A stretch of 64,000 bases of DNA from Spirometra erinaceieuropaei (GCA_902702965.1 CACRXP010000224.1:843541-907540), one strand, 5' to 3'. Positions 13,126-24,776 are shown, numbered from the stretch's first letter. A program made the numbers and translations. The notes: a model not told the origin generated them from the letters alone.

Positions 13126-14417
13126 TTTTGACAGAAAAACACCAAGCTTTCTGCTTTTGTTGTGCTACTTTAATGTTATCGGTAACTAGTCCGTACGCAA
13201 TGATCGTCTCTCACTGAGAGCTTGGGTGTACCTTCAAATACTAGTGGTCTCGGTGGGAACTAGCGGGAAGTGAATATCTGCCAGTAGTCGCAGCTTGTTG
13301 CCAGGTTGACGGGGGGCAGAAGAAACACCGACCCGCTCGTCGACAGCCGTCCGATATGCTGACAGGCATTGCGGACCCACGGTTGACGAACGTATATAAG
13401 ATTCTCTCCATCGTTCTCTTCGGTCGCTCACCAAATCCATTGCCTTCTGGGTGGTAGGTGATGATTCTTGTCTTATCTAGAGCAGAGAGCACAGGCCGGC
13501 CAGGAGGTGGGCCTCGAACGCCGTGCCCTAGTCAGAGCGTATTATCGTGAGTGCCCCATAACGGCCAGTTTAATCGTTGATGATGTCCGTTGCTACTGAC
13601 TTGCGTCTTGATTTTGTAATGGTATTTCCTCACGCCACTTAGTAAAGCAGTTGACAATAGCTAGTATGAACCGGTTCCCACGACGAGCCGTCGGCAGCGG
13701 TCCCATCATGCCTATACCGATCCTGTGACTGGATTCGTCCTCGCATGCTTTTATTACATATTTCCAGGAGTTGTTCCCCGCTTGGTTTGGACCGTAAAAC
13801 TTGCATATGTTCTGACAGAAAAACACCAAGTTTTGCAATAATGATCCTTGAAACACTTGCAAAAGTAGATTCGGTGCCATGTCATATTTGTGTGAAAATC
13901 CGTTATACACTCCGATTTCTGTGTCAGTTCAAGTCAGGACTATGAAGGCTTGGTGAAGATTTGAATCTAGCTTTGCGGACTTAGCTTCATGTATTTACAT
14001 TCTCCAGCTTTGGTCTAGGCCGCCGTGTCCCTCCACCAACGTATTACTGTTGACGCGAATTCTATGTGTGCTTTTTCGGTGGTTTATGCGCACCTCCACT
14101 ATATAGACTATCCAGCTCTCCGCCGAACACTGACTGTTTCTCCGCTCGCATTAGCTAATGCAGGCATTTTAGCAGGTCTGAGCCGAAACACTCAAACTGA
14201 TTTAAAAGAACCATCATCTCCACCACCTTTATCAGTCGCTCATGGATTGTGGATGCTCCTGGTAAATGTTTCTGTTCTGAAGATCGCGGCGCAATTGATA
14301 CGTTTCGATATATGAGGACGTCTTTCTTGAGTGATCGTGAAGTACTTACATCCATGCTATGTAAATGAGTGCGCAGCAGAAATTCAGATACAGAAAGTTT
14401 GTGAATGAGATGTATAA
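12909..14417. repeat. 1.5-kb direct repeat, copy A
   Basis: This segment of about 1509 bp recurs at 14459-15966 with a few percent mismatches by eye, in the same orientation and order. It contains the SINE 3' part, a broken gypsy integrase on the minus strand (13241-13910) and a 3' block of about 500 bp with no recognised motif. Copy A runs into a 41-N gap exactly where its homology with the end of copy B stops. Confidence 0.9.
13241..13910 (-). pseudogene. Ty3/gypsy integrase remnant (copy A)
   Basis: Read on the minus strand. The zinc-finger end (CQNICKFYGPNQAGN) is followed by the integrase core start (ESSHRIGIGMMGPLPTARRG, then FTKWREEIPLQNQ). Further down, 13492-13241 gives the third core block (YHPEGNGFGERPKRTMERIL). 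The first catalytic aspartate position, normally in a GIDxMGP context, reads G. The middle catalytic block lies in a different frame with stops. It is a fragment with no RT, protease or gag adjoining. Confidence 0.8.
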
Positions 14418-14458
14418 NNNNNNNNNNNNNNNNNNNNNNNNNNNNNNNNNNNNNNNNN
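14418..14458. other. Assembly gap (41 N)
   Basis: The N run sits precisely between the end of repeat copy A and the start of copy B, as expected when an assembler cannot resolve a near-identical tandem repeat or joins two haplotypes. The true size is unknown. Confidence 0.99.
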
Positions 14459-14675
14459 GTTCCACATATAGTGGTTCGGTTTGACCGGCTGACGGCTGCT
14501 AATAGGCCAGAACTGGCGATTTTTTTCTCCCTTGTATTTGTCTGCAATGCCATTCTGCCTATATCATTCGCCGCTGTGAGGCTGCTGGTTGGGCTTGAGA
14601 GAGAGCCCTAAGGTACAACGGGACGGGTGAGTTCCATATTACGATCCGTGAGCACCCCTCTACCATTACGTATAT
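14459..14675 (+). mobile_element. SINE body and 3' end, head lost in the gap
   Basis: Corresponds base for base to 12909-13125 with a few substitutions, ending in the CGATCCGTGAGCACCCCTC block. The tRNA-like head is not present because the adjoining sequence is N. Confidence 0.65.
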
Positions 14676-14746
14676 TTTGACAGAAAAACACCAAGCTTTC
14701 TGCTTTTGTTGTGCTACTTGAATGTTATCGGTAACTAGTCCGTACG

Positions 14747-15400
14747 CTATGATCGTGTCTCACTGAGAGCTTGGGTGTACTCCCAAATACTAATGTTCTC
14801 GGTGGGAACTAGCGGGAAGTGAATATCTGCCAGTAGTCGCAGCTTGTTGCCAGGTTGACGGGCGGCAGGAGAAACACCGGCCCGTTTGTCGAAAGCCGTC
14901 CGATATGCTGACAGGCATTGCGGACCCACGGTTGACGAATGTATATAAGATTCTCTCAATCGTTCTGTTCGGTCGCTCGCCAAATCCATTGCCTTCTGGG
15001 TGGTAGATGATGATTCTTGTCTTATCTAGAGCAGAGAGCACTGGCCGGCCAGGAGTTGGGCCTCGAACGCCGTGCCCTTGTCAGAGAGTATTATCGTGAG
15101 TGCCCCATAACGGCCAGTTTAATCGTTGATGATGTCCGTTGCTACTGACTTGCGTCTTGATTTTGTAATGGTATTTCCTCACTCCACTTAGTAACTCAGT
15201 TGAAAATAGCTAGTATGAACCGGTTCCCACGACGAGCCGTCGGCAGCGGTCCCATCATGCCTATACCGATCCTGTGACTGGTTTCGTCCTCGCCTGCTTT
15301 TATTACATATTTCTAGGAGTTGTTCCCCGCTTGGTTTGGACCGTAAAACTTGCATATGTTCTGACAAAAAAACACCAAGTTTTGCAATAATGATCATTGA
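14747..15400 (-). pseudogene. Ty3/gypsy integrase remnant (copy B)
   Basis: Same fragment as at 13241-13910. The third core block is retained (YHPEGNGFGERPNRTIERIL at 15041-14790). The first core block near 15290-15200 is frameshifted relative to copy A and reads through in another phase. Both copies are non-functional and share the same truncation points, so duplication followed insertion and truncation. Confidence 0.8.
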
Positions 15401-16108
15401 AACACTTGCAAAAGTAGATTCGGTGCCGTGTCATATTTATGTGAAAATCCGGTATACACTCCGATTTCTGTGTCAGTTCAGGTCAGGACTATGAAGGCTT
15501 GATGAAGATTTGAATCTAGCTTTGCGGATTTAGCTTTATGTGTTTACATTCTCCAGCTTTGGTCTAGGCCGCCGTGTCCTTCCACCAACGTATTACTGTT
15601 GACGCGAATTCTATGTGTGCTTTTTCGGTGGTTCATGCGCACCTCCACTATATAGACTATCCTGCTCTCCGCCGAACACTGACTGTTTCTCCGCTCGCAT
15701 TAGCTAATGCAGGCATTTTAACAGGTCTGAGTCGAAACACTCAAACTGATTTAAAAGAACCATCATCTCCACCACCTTTATCAGTCGCTCATGGATTGTG
15801 GATGCTCCTGGTAAATGTTTCTGTCCTGAAGCTCACGGCGCAATTGATACGTTTCGATATATGAGGACGTCTTTCTTGAGTGATCGTGAAGTACTTACAT
15901 CCATGCTATGTAAATGAGTGCGCAGCAGAAATTTAGATACAGAAAGTTTGTGAATGAGATGTATAATAAGACAAAACGCGAAAACCGCCACCAAAGAAAC
16001 AGGATGAAGAAACAAACCTAGTTGTTCACGAAACGGGAGAAACATGACAAAAATAATGGGAATCGAATCCGCGTACAAGGGCTTGAACAATCAAAAGTCT
16101 CCCTTATA

Positions 16109-16122
16109 TCCGCCATGTTTTC
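16109..16122 (+). promoter_or_regulatory. YY1-like CCGCCATGTTTT site upstream of SAP18
   Basis: ATCCGCCATGTTTTC lies about 180 bp before the SAP18 start codon. It fits the GCCGCCATnTT form bound by YY1-family proteins in promoters of animal housekeeping genes. A single motif occurrence is weak evidence. Confidence 0.3.
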
Positions 16123-16291
16123 ATTGAAGTGTTTTACATTTTTTGATAATTCAAAGCTTAATGAATTATTTAAAGCCACCTTGGAGTTATTATTTGCCGT
16201 GGTGAGCTGTCATTTGACTGGCTGGGACCATTTAAACTTGAAATCACGAACGTTTAAATGTGCCGTTTCTCGACCCTGAAATTTCACACCG

Positions 16292-18188
16292 ATGTCGAAA
16301 GCGGGCAAGAACGATGGCAGGGTTTATCGCGAAAAAACCTGCCCCCTGTTGCTAAGAGTTTTTTGTGGAAACTTTGGACATAACAGCATTTCTGATTACT
16401 ATCGGGGATCGACCCCTGTTAACGAGCTTCAGGTCTATACATGGTAATTTCTGACTTTTATGTCACTCCTGAAATAGGCTAGACGCCACCTTAAGGGAAC
16501 TGGCATCGCTAGTAAAGCAGGTGAACGTGGAGGCCAGAAGACGAGGAACAGTATTTGACTTTGCAATTGTTTCACCTGATCTGCGTTCCCCTGCTTACCG
16601 CATGCGTGACATAGGCAGCGTCCGCTCTGGCTTCGTCTCGGACGCAGACAAAATAATGTTAAAAGTGAGTATCGGATGTGGACTCTTCGTTTTCCTCCTA
16701 GAGTGCTTTTGTCTCCATTTCCTTCGTGGCTGTTGACACTACGCGTCTGTGTATTCTTGATTTGCTTTTGCCTTTATCCCTTATACCAATTAGGACTCGA
16801 ATCCTCAAAATCCACATGAATTTTGAGGACTTCCCTCGCAACTCGCGGACAGAACAAAAGCGGTCGAATGGGTTGTTTTGGTTGTCGAACTTCCTATGTT
16901 ATTCTTTGGAAATTATACCAGACTTGGGGTTAATCTCGTCGGGGCAGTAGAATTAGGAGAACGCTATTGAGAATAACGGACATATTCCGGCGGGGTTAGA
17001 CGCACATGTCTCTCCTTACCATTTCACGGGAAGCGTCAAAAGAAGCAACTGTAATGCTTTTTCTTAACCTCTAACCCAAATAGGGTTGTGTCTATGACGT
17101 TTATGTCTGAGTCTATTTACACCTAAGTCGACTTCAGCTTTTTTGACAATGCTGTTCTAAAAGGTTGACCAATTTAGTGTAGCGAGCTTAGGGTATGATC
17201 ACTAACAAAAAACTGCTTGAGGCAGGCTAGTTAAAAGCCGCTTAGCCTTCAGTAGTCGGTAAGACGTCCGAAATCGACGTTATGAGTAGCGGTTTTTCGT
17301 ACGGCCACTGCCGAGAGATCTAATTGCCAAATTAAACGAAACAGCTGGAAGAGCGCAGTTTGGGCCATCAACTGGGCCGGACATAGGTTTCGTGGCCGTT
17401 TGTGCTCTCAAACGCATACTCTTCCCAGGATGACAATTACTTTTACTGAACGCTATGTCATCGTCGTGAGCTCTTAGCCGATTGAGCTTGCATTCAGGGC
17501 AGGTGACGGGCTTTTGCTCTTCCGGTCTCAATGTAATGTAGAGTGCGGGCTTCCAACAGCGCTAACAGGTCCAATTTTTGAAAACCTTTATCAGCTAAAT
17601 GACATTGCATGTCTTCAACTTGACCCAGTGTATGTTTGCATGTTCTTGAAATCTCGCCTGCCACGGTCGACGTATAAGACTGACTACCATTAGCTTAAGC
17701 CCTTCAGAACTTTTTCAGACTTTCCTGTTTGGTGTTTGAGCTCCAAAATCTAACCGATACTTCTGTAGCGTGCTCCAATGTGATCCCTTGCCAGTAGAAC
17801 TTATCTAACCGTTTTCACTTCCACCTGGCAGGACTGCTCCTTCCGAATAGGCGACATGATCGACGTAGCCATTTATCTACCAGACGGACCAGTTAGAACG
17901 GCCGCAACCGGAGCCGGTTTCCCTCTCCAACGTGGACACCGGGACTTTAATGACCCCTTACATGGTACAGTTGGGGGTCCAGATGGTTTTCCTCCTACCA
18001 ATAATCAGTTTGCCGCTAACTCCACAGCTGCAATGGTCACTATGATGACGGCTGCTGCTGCAGCTCAGGCCAACAACTTTACAAACATTCGCGACTCTGC
18101 CGGCGACCGTCGGCCACGTCGCCGGGATCACGATCAAAAACGGCCCTACAGCAGACAAGAGTCATCTCGTCACGCAGCTCAGTATTGA
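16292..18188 (+). CDS. SAP18: Histone deacetylase complex subunit SAP18, three exons
   Basis: Exons 16292-16443, 16478-16664 and 17832-18188 join in frame to a 231-residue protein. SAP18 is a ubiquitin-like-fold subunit of the Sin3-HDAC corepressor and of the ASAP/PSAP complexes linked to the exon-junction complex; it acts in the nucleus. Exon 1 gives REKTCPLLLRVFCGNFGH then ELQVYTW; exon 2 LDATLRELASLVKQV, then FDFAIVSPDLRSPAYR and MRDIGSV; exon 3 FRIGDMIDVAIYLP. These align block by block with animal SAP18. The start is the ATG 15 codons before REKTCP. Introns are GT..AG: 34 bp (donor GTAATT, a split Trp codon) and 1167 bp (donor GTGAGT, phase 0). Beyond the conserved domain is a tail of about 90 residues: Asn/Ala-rich, then Arg/Asp/Ser-rich (RRPRRRDHDQKRPYSR). 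It is much longer than the short tail of the 153-residue human protein. No clear AATAAA follows. Confidence 0.95.
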
Positions 18189-19449
18189 AGTGTTTATCAT
18201 CCGTCTTATGTAAATATTAAGCGTGTGTTATTACTCGATGTTTTTTTTGGAACGGGGAGTGTATAAAAACGTTCATGCTGGTTTGAATTTGGTGGAGTCA
18301 TTTCTCGCTATGTGGGAGGTAGTCAGTGTTTGCGTTCCGTGCAGACTTCCTGCGATCTTTGTAAAACCTGTGTTTAGACTAGATTAGACATCGAACGCGA
18401 AATTGTACTACCCAGATCCATTCTGTATGATCCACTCACATATATTCTGGGCCTTTCGACGCCAAAATTTTCCCGTGCCCTACGCCGGGGAAATATATTC
18501 ACGGCGTTGTCCAAAGTATAGGCGTCAAAAATTTCTCAAAGATTGTTTAACAGATCGTTCCCTTTGCAGTTGAAAATTTTATCCTCCTGTTCGGATGGCC
18601 TTCCACTCAACCGCGGTGGATTTGCCTCATTTGCGGTTGTTTGCGAGCTTGACATCATTTTCGAGCTCCCGTACTGCAGGCTCGCCATATTTGGGACCTA
18701 GGAATTAACCGCGGCTTTTTCCTGTTTGATTTATTTGTTGGAGTTTTTCCTTATTGACTTTCTGAACCCTAATTTATGAAATGCCACAGCTGGGGCTATA
18801 TGGTGCTGGCAGCGTATCCTGTGTTCTGTCCTCTTTTTGCTAGTGAGCTGGTAACCCCATCGTTAGAAAAGGTATACATGTATGCATTTACCAATTTTAT
18901 TGAAAGCTTTCACTGTTCACACTGTAGGTTACCTGCGGCAGTTTTGCCTCCCTCCTGGATAGGCAGGATTTCCATCGGCAGCGCAACTATTCTAGAGTGA
19001 ATGAAGTCGAGTGCTGCAGCCAGGAACGGAGAGCAAAACTCCCAATAGCTTAAGCAGTTGACCAGTGTGACCAGCTTGCCAATTCGGAATTTGGACACCG
19101 GGAGCTGGAAGGAAGGTGGGGAATGTACACTGAAGTCACGATGGGAAGTCGAGTCTTCTCAGCTTCGACCTCTGGAACCACAGCACCACCACCGCTGTAG
19201 AATTTTGTCTTAAGCTGTGTAAAATGTGTCTCGGAATGAAAGTCTAGGGGTACACTAGATGACAAGGGGCTGAATGAATATAGTTCCTTTTTTTCATCGG
19301 TGGTACTCTGCCCCATGTAAATCAGGCCACTGGCTACTGCATGACTCCAATGCTGCCTGCCTGATGCCCATCTATTCCGATGTGAGTTTTTCACCTTATT
19401 TTGTGATGATTTTCGTGCATCCACTGTCAAGGTTCTGCTAGCGTGACAT

Positions 19450-19776
19450 TTATTCCAGGGAATTCATATGTGGAGGCTGATAAAGCGCGCATAAGGTGTG
19501 TCCCACTTCCAGTCGGCCGTAATTCCTCCGACGCCAGAATCGGTCGAAGTTTGCGCACACCAAACGGTTTGTTATTTTCATGTACGCCTCACCACTCGCA
19601 GCAGTTTGTGGTGAGATAAACGAACCACCTTTGTAGTGGTGCCCTGTGGAGTCAGTTCTTTTTACACAGATCAAAACTTTTGATGTACACCGTGCAGTCT
19701 GAACTGGCGGGGACGTAGAATTTAGCGACAGTGGGAGCATTCGGTGTGAAATTCGATCACAAGTACTATGCACTGT
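19450..19776 (-). CDS. Candidate terminal exon of an unrecognised minus-strand gene
   Basis: An acceptor (CAATCTCTAG, AG at 19777-19778) opens a 108-residue frame to a stop at 19450. The frame is in phase with the better-supported exon at 19869-19956, which ends in phase 0. Text includes TSPPVQTARCTSKVLICVKR and NFDRFWRRRNYGRLE. No domain was recognised. A second open frame (19050-19430, 126 residues, SGGGAVVPEVEAEKTRLP) follows in another phase and could be a further exon, but I found no donor and acceptor joining them in frame. Confidence 0.35.
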   Translation of the reverse strand, partial: TVHSTCDRISHRMLPLSLNSTSPPVQTARCTSKVLICVKRTDSTGHHYKGGSFISPQTAASGEAYMKITNRLVCANFDRFWRRRNYGRLEVGHTLCALYQPPHMNSLE

Positions 19777-19868
19777 CTAGAGATTGCCAAGCTACATTGT
19801 GGGTTAATAATTAAACAGTGAGACAAAATTAGGCAACCAGAGGAGGTAAAACTGTTGGTACAACTCAC

Positions 19869-19956
19869 ATGTGCAAGATTTTCCAGTCTTTTCAGCACCG
19901 GTGAAATCTCAATGTCATTTCGAAATTCTTGGATGTCTTCGATGAGCTCGTGGTAC
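19869..19956 (-). CDS. Coding exon of an unrecognised minus-strand gene
   Basis: Bounded by an acceptor (CTGACATTTAG, AG at 19957-19958) and a strong donor GTGAGT (complement of 19863-19868). The 88 bp encode one split codon plus 29 residues: YHELIEDIQEFRNDIE, then ISPVLKRLENLAH. This is a charged, helix-like sequence with good coding texture. Similarity to a known family was not recognised. It lies about 1.7 kb beyond SAP18 and is transcribed toward it. Confidence 0.5.
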
Positions 19957-20454
19957 CTAAATGTCAGTCTGTTAGGTATTTTATACAGAAGAGCTCTGTG
20001 TGTTTAAAGAGCACGCTTGAAGGATATTCAGGACTATCGGTGGGTAGGACTTCTGCCCATAACTACATAAAAGTCGATCCACAGATCGAAGGGAACTATT
20101 TTGGGCAATGGAATTTGCACAAATAGAAGACCGAACCGCCATAATGTTAGTGCAAATACTGACTGCAAGTCCAGACACGTGTCCGGTCGACATTTTGTGG
20201 CGGACTGACGTAACTGTGGAGTGTCCGACTCGCTATCAGGCTCCCGACATATTTCCATTAACCAACTGGTGAAATATAGCCACGAGAAATCGGCAAGAGT
20301 CTGGACTCGGAGTTAACAAACATTAGGAAAACGGTAAAACGCCGTTTGTATCAAAAACAGAATACCTTTTTGCTAATAGAAACGAAGAGGCGAGTTCCAG
20401 GAAGAAGTCGCGATGAAGGAGACACGATCGCTGGGACAAGAGCTTTATTAGCCT

Positions 20455-20488
20455 GACGTTTCGGATTCTCACTCGAATCCATCATCAG
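20455..20488 (-). ncRNA. Hammerhead-ribozyme-like motif of Penelope-like type
   Basis: On the minus strand: CTGATGA, one T, a 6-bp stem GGATTC/GAATCC closing a GAGTGA loop, then GAAAC and GTC. These are the conserved core strings of a minimal hammerhead (CUGAUGA, stem II, GAAA, NUH cleavage site) with almost no stem III. Flanks (ACT before, AGG after) give a short stem I with one mismatch. Minimal hammerheads of this sort occur in the terminal repeats of Penelope-like elements. The extra U before stem II departs from the strict consensus, so activity is uncertain. Confidence 0.45.
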
Positions 20489-20499
20489 AGTCTGGGTCT

Positions 20500-23400
20500 G
20501 CGGACGCGAACGTTACACTGTTATACCATTGGAGTCAGTAGTGCTCAACTCGCCCGTTTACGGAAGAATCCGGCTACTATAGTTCGGTTGACTTCAGTCC
20601 CTTAATTTGCTTTCGGCAACAGTTTGAAGCGCTGAAGATTAAGTTCTCTGCTTCGATGTGTTTGGTATATACTCTAGTCCAGTTAGACCTGGCCCCCCTT
20701 TATCGATTGCCCGCAAACCTATCCATCCTTAAGTAGGTTCGGTGCACCGCGTTGCGTTTCGGAAACTTGTCTGTTATGTGGTTTTATTCCAGAGTATAAA
20801 TGTGTGGACGTAGGCAATTTATTGATTCTACGGGACGGGATATCGCTCTCATCGGCACCAATTGCCCTAGTTAAGCACGCACGGACCAGGTACATCTGTC
20901 TGCCCGTGGCCGACTCTGCAGCAGTTACGTAGGGCGAAATGCCAGTGAGTAGTTAACTGCCGCCCCTAACCCTTAGGACGGATGTCTCCATCCACCTCTT
21001 CGGCGCACAAACTGTTTTTCCAGATGGTGGATGGGGTCTCATCGTATGTCGGGCGATATTCGCCATGTCGCTATGCCATTATTGCCTATGGCATTCTAGT
21101 GGGTAATAGATTCATCAGATCGGCACCCAACTAGCATTCACTAGAGGTCGTTTAACCATTCGCCATCTGTGGACATGCCGGGTAGTCTGCAGTTTGGCAA
21201 ATGGACAGAGCCTTCCTTCTGACGTCTTTTCCGTTCACAGTGGGTACTTTTGGGAACAAAAACACGGACTTTCGACGTGCTACATGAAAGAAAGTGCATT
21301 AACTTGGTATTCTTCGTTCGAACAGCTCAGACTGATCTGGATGCATCGAGCGGACTCTCCTGCTCCGCGTGGGGCTGCGGCAAGGTAGGGACACCGACAC
21401 CATCAAAATCGTGTCCAGCTCTGGCACTGTATCGTTCTCTCACCCACTCTGCCTTCAGTCTCCTCCATGTACAACTTGGGATTAGTACTGTGGTTTTCGA
21501 AACTACCTCTCGCCAACAATTTGGTGCTCACTTCGGCTTAGATCTGCTATGTTTGCTCTAGCATTCAGGCGGGCTTTTTAAGATCGTCTCGGTCTGTGAA
21601 TGTTCAAGTCATGGGATCAGCAAGACCTACCAGAGTGAAAGCTCCTGGTTGGTTGATGACTTCTCCTGAACTTTCTCAATGGCGTGAGCGTAACTGAGCT
21701 TGGTGTTGCCATCCCGCAATATTGCCTTTAGTCCCTTGACTGAGGATAGGGTAATAAATTTTCGAGTCCAAACAGTCCGGCGGAGCCTGTTAAAAAAGAG
21801 GGAGGGTTTGTACTTGTTCTATAAACCGCGATAGGAACAGCAGTAATGCCATTCAAAATGTCATCCTCTTATAAAACGGTCTCCTCTAGTCACACCGCAC
21901 CTTACTCGGCCACTTCATAGCGTTTCTAGAGCAAAAGCCCGTCCACTGTAGAACCGGGGAAGACGTACTCTGACCCTGCTCCGGGCGCGTGCTGCATCAC
22001 TCCGCGTCTCGCGGGTACCAGTGACGATCTGGCTCTGGGCTAATAAAGCGCAAGATCGACTCAGACGCGTCCTGACGCCGAGCCTTCTTTCAATCTGTAC
22101 CGGACCTAAAGGCGCTATCGGCAAGGGTTCGCCTATGACTTGAGCTGTCGCGACAGGCGGGTTCTCCGTTAGCCCAGCTGTTGACTGCGCGGCGCGTCCA
22201 CAGGTAGTGAACAGTCGAACGGCCTGATGAATAAGCAGTCGCTACCTGAGCGCGGAGGGCCGATATTTGACACACCGACTGTCTTAGGACACACCGAAAA
22301 GCCAGATGATGGTGCTGTGGCATGGCGATTGGGGGGACTACCATTAAATAAGTTTGTTTGCCATTGCTGACTTGCCGCTAGGTTCTTGAGCTAGTGCGCT
22401 AGAGGAAACAATCTCTACTAAGCAATCTGAGTGACTTTTGAGGACCAGACTGTGTTCAAACTTCCCAATAAACTTCGTGAAAGTTTCCGCGGTATCGTCG
22501 AGGCTGGCTGGATCAGGCATGGTCATGGTGATGTCATGCACAACAAATAGCAGGAACGAGAAAGCTTCCTTGTTCATTATGCATATGTGCGCTTCCGTTC
22601 CTTGACAAACCATCGACCGTTGGATATTATTCGCAGTTGTCGGTGGAATGCAGTCACGTGTGGATGAGCGATAACTTGAGCTTGTACAAGTGACATTGGC
22701 TTATCCTCAACAAAATAAGGTAGGTCAGCTTGCAACAACAACCCTTGCCTTCCCTCCAATGAAACCCCATAATAAAACTGCAGTTCAGATAAGAATTACA
22801 TCACGACAATCTCCAAAGGCAAAAATGGTTCTCAAGGGGGTAATTCTCTTGTAGCGGGCAGCCGTCATGACCGGTCGGGCGTCATTTTTCGAGACCTCAC
22901 TGCCTCAAGGTCGTGACCAAGTGGTGTGAGTGCGTATGACTGTACCCAGAGCGCTACTATCGTCAGGCCAAATGCCATGTTTGAAGGAGAAGACAGAAGG
23001 CACCAGAAGGAGGGGTTTATTGTGCACAGAAACCGGAGTTGTCCTCTCAGGCGGCAGTGGCCACGGGCGAGGCCAGGGCTGGTGTTGACTGCGTCCAGTC
23101 ATGCCTGAGAGTCCCTGGGACAGTGGTGGCAGCCATTTTTGTAGGCTCGTGGGCCAAGCTCAAGTGGTCTCCCATCGGTGTGTGTTGCATTTGCCGAGGG
23201 GGGGGGTGTCCCAGTGGTTTCTTTTGCTTGTTGCTGGGGGTGGGGTGCATTCAAGTGGCCGCATAGGCAGCTGCGGCTGTGCGGACGCAGGTATGCCCGA
23301 GCTGTCGATCGTGTGACTTCAGGTCAACGCATCTGGGACGGCATACCGCAGAAGGGTGGATGACCTTGAGACAGCGAGGTCTTGAACAATGACGCCAGAC

Positions 23401-24560
23401 CGGTCTTGATGGCTGTCCGCTACACTCTCAAACTCGTCTTCCAATCTGCATGCCATAAGCAGTCATTTTCGCGGCATTGGAATTCCAGACACGGCAGCAT
23501 GTGTTCGAGGGTTGGTTACACACAGCCATTTCTTCGGAAACGACGGAAAGCCTCTATCGAAATCAAACCTTGTCATGTTCACAAAAGTGTTTTCAAATCA
23601 GCGCTAGACCCAGTCGAGGGACGTCAGGACCTTCCACTTGCGTTGTGCGGAAAGAATGAAAGTATTCGCTTCTAACTTGGGAAAAATAAGCCACGTACAC
23701 CAAGATTTCTGGATTAGTTTCTCTCTTAGAAGTTAAAGGCGGCTTACGGGATAAGCCCTTTTACCAAAACAGTCAACTATTTAACCGACAGGTTAAAGCA
23801 TATTGCTTGGTACATATTTTCTTCGTATTAATCGAGATTTCCTAGTTTAAAACAGTCTGAACCAAGTGCAGCCTCAAGTCGCACTGTTTTACTTGTAGCG
23901 GTCGTTATTATTGCGTCCCTGGGTGGAACCTTTCATGCCAGGGAAGAATTATTGGTAAGATTATTGACAGCACATGACATTCACGAAATGCGGTTTCTGT
24001 TCACGCCTTTAATGAGCATGAACAACCTTCAGGTTGTGTTGACCTCGGATTCCTTTGTTTCCTCTGATTTTTTTAAGGCGGACCGCGTAGTCCGTGGTGA
24101 TTGGACTACTGGATACACGCGCGGGTCCGAAACCAGCCTGTTGCTTTACTGGGACCTAATCGGTAGCCACGGCTTCCAGTCAAACGCGCCGGACGGAAGG
24201 CGCATTCCGTCAGCCAATGCGTCCACTATAGTTGGCTTAATTTAATCCTGTCACTAGTGCAACATTGGAGAGGAAAGAGACGAAGAGGCTGATCAAGCGC
24301 ACACCGTCCTCGTTGTAAAAAGGCGTGACGCATGTCTAACACGACGCAGTCAAAAGTTATGGCCGACTGATGGGATAACTCAGTCTTTGTCGTTCGGTCT
24401 GAGGGTCAAGACCTCAATGGTCCATACCTGCTGCAGCCTTTAGTATATTATTATAGCTGATATGTTGCGCGTACCAGCAGTCGAAGCTTTCTTCTAGCCC
24501 GGGAGCCGTCATGTCCTTGTAGGCTTCTGCTTGAACATGTGGTGTAGTCATCCACCGTTC
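20500..24560. other. Unassigned region
   Basis: No gene or family was recognised. Minus-strand frames at 22759-22577 (DLPYFVEDKPMSLVQAQ) and 22613-22344 (TMPDPASLDDTAETFTKFIG) have protein-like texture and abut in different phases. They may be a decayed coding piece or an exon pair. The stretch 22900-23370 is GC-rich with a run of nine G near 23200. Confidence 0.35.
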
Positions 24561-24580
24561 TTCGGCTACGCGGACTTTGG

Positions 24581-24648
<68 letters not shown>

Positions 24649-24676
24649 GCTACTACTACTACTAGTAGTACCACCG

Positions 24677-24775
<99 letters not shown>

Positions 24776-24776
24776 T
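24581..24776. repeat. (ACT)n microsatellite
   Basis: Near-perfect ACT trinucleotides over ~195 bp. A short interruption lies near 24646-24685, where the phase passes through AGTAGT and CACCGCCACCACC. Long frames on both strands here (poly-Thr, poly-Val, poly-Ser) come from the repeat and are not genes. Confidence 0.98.

Larger units (their letters stand above)
14459..15966. repeat. 1.5-kb direct repeat, copy B
   Basis: Second copy of the unit at 12909-14417. It starts at the SINE body (GTTCCACATATAGTGG) because the gap removes the SINE head. After 15966 the sequence continues into unique DNA (TAAGACAAAACGCG) leading to the SAP18 gene. Confidence 0.9.
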
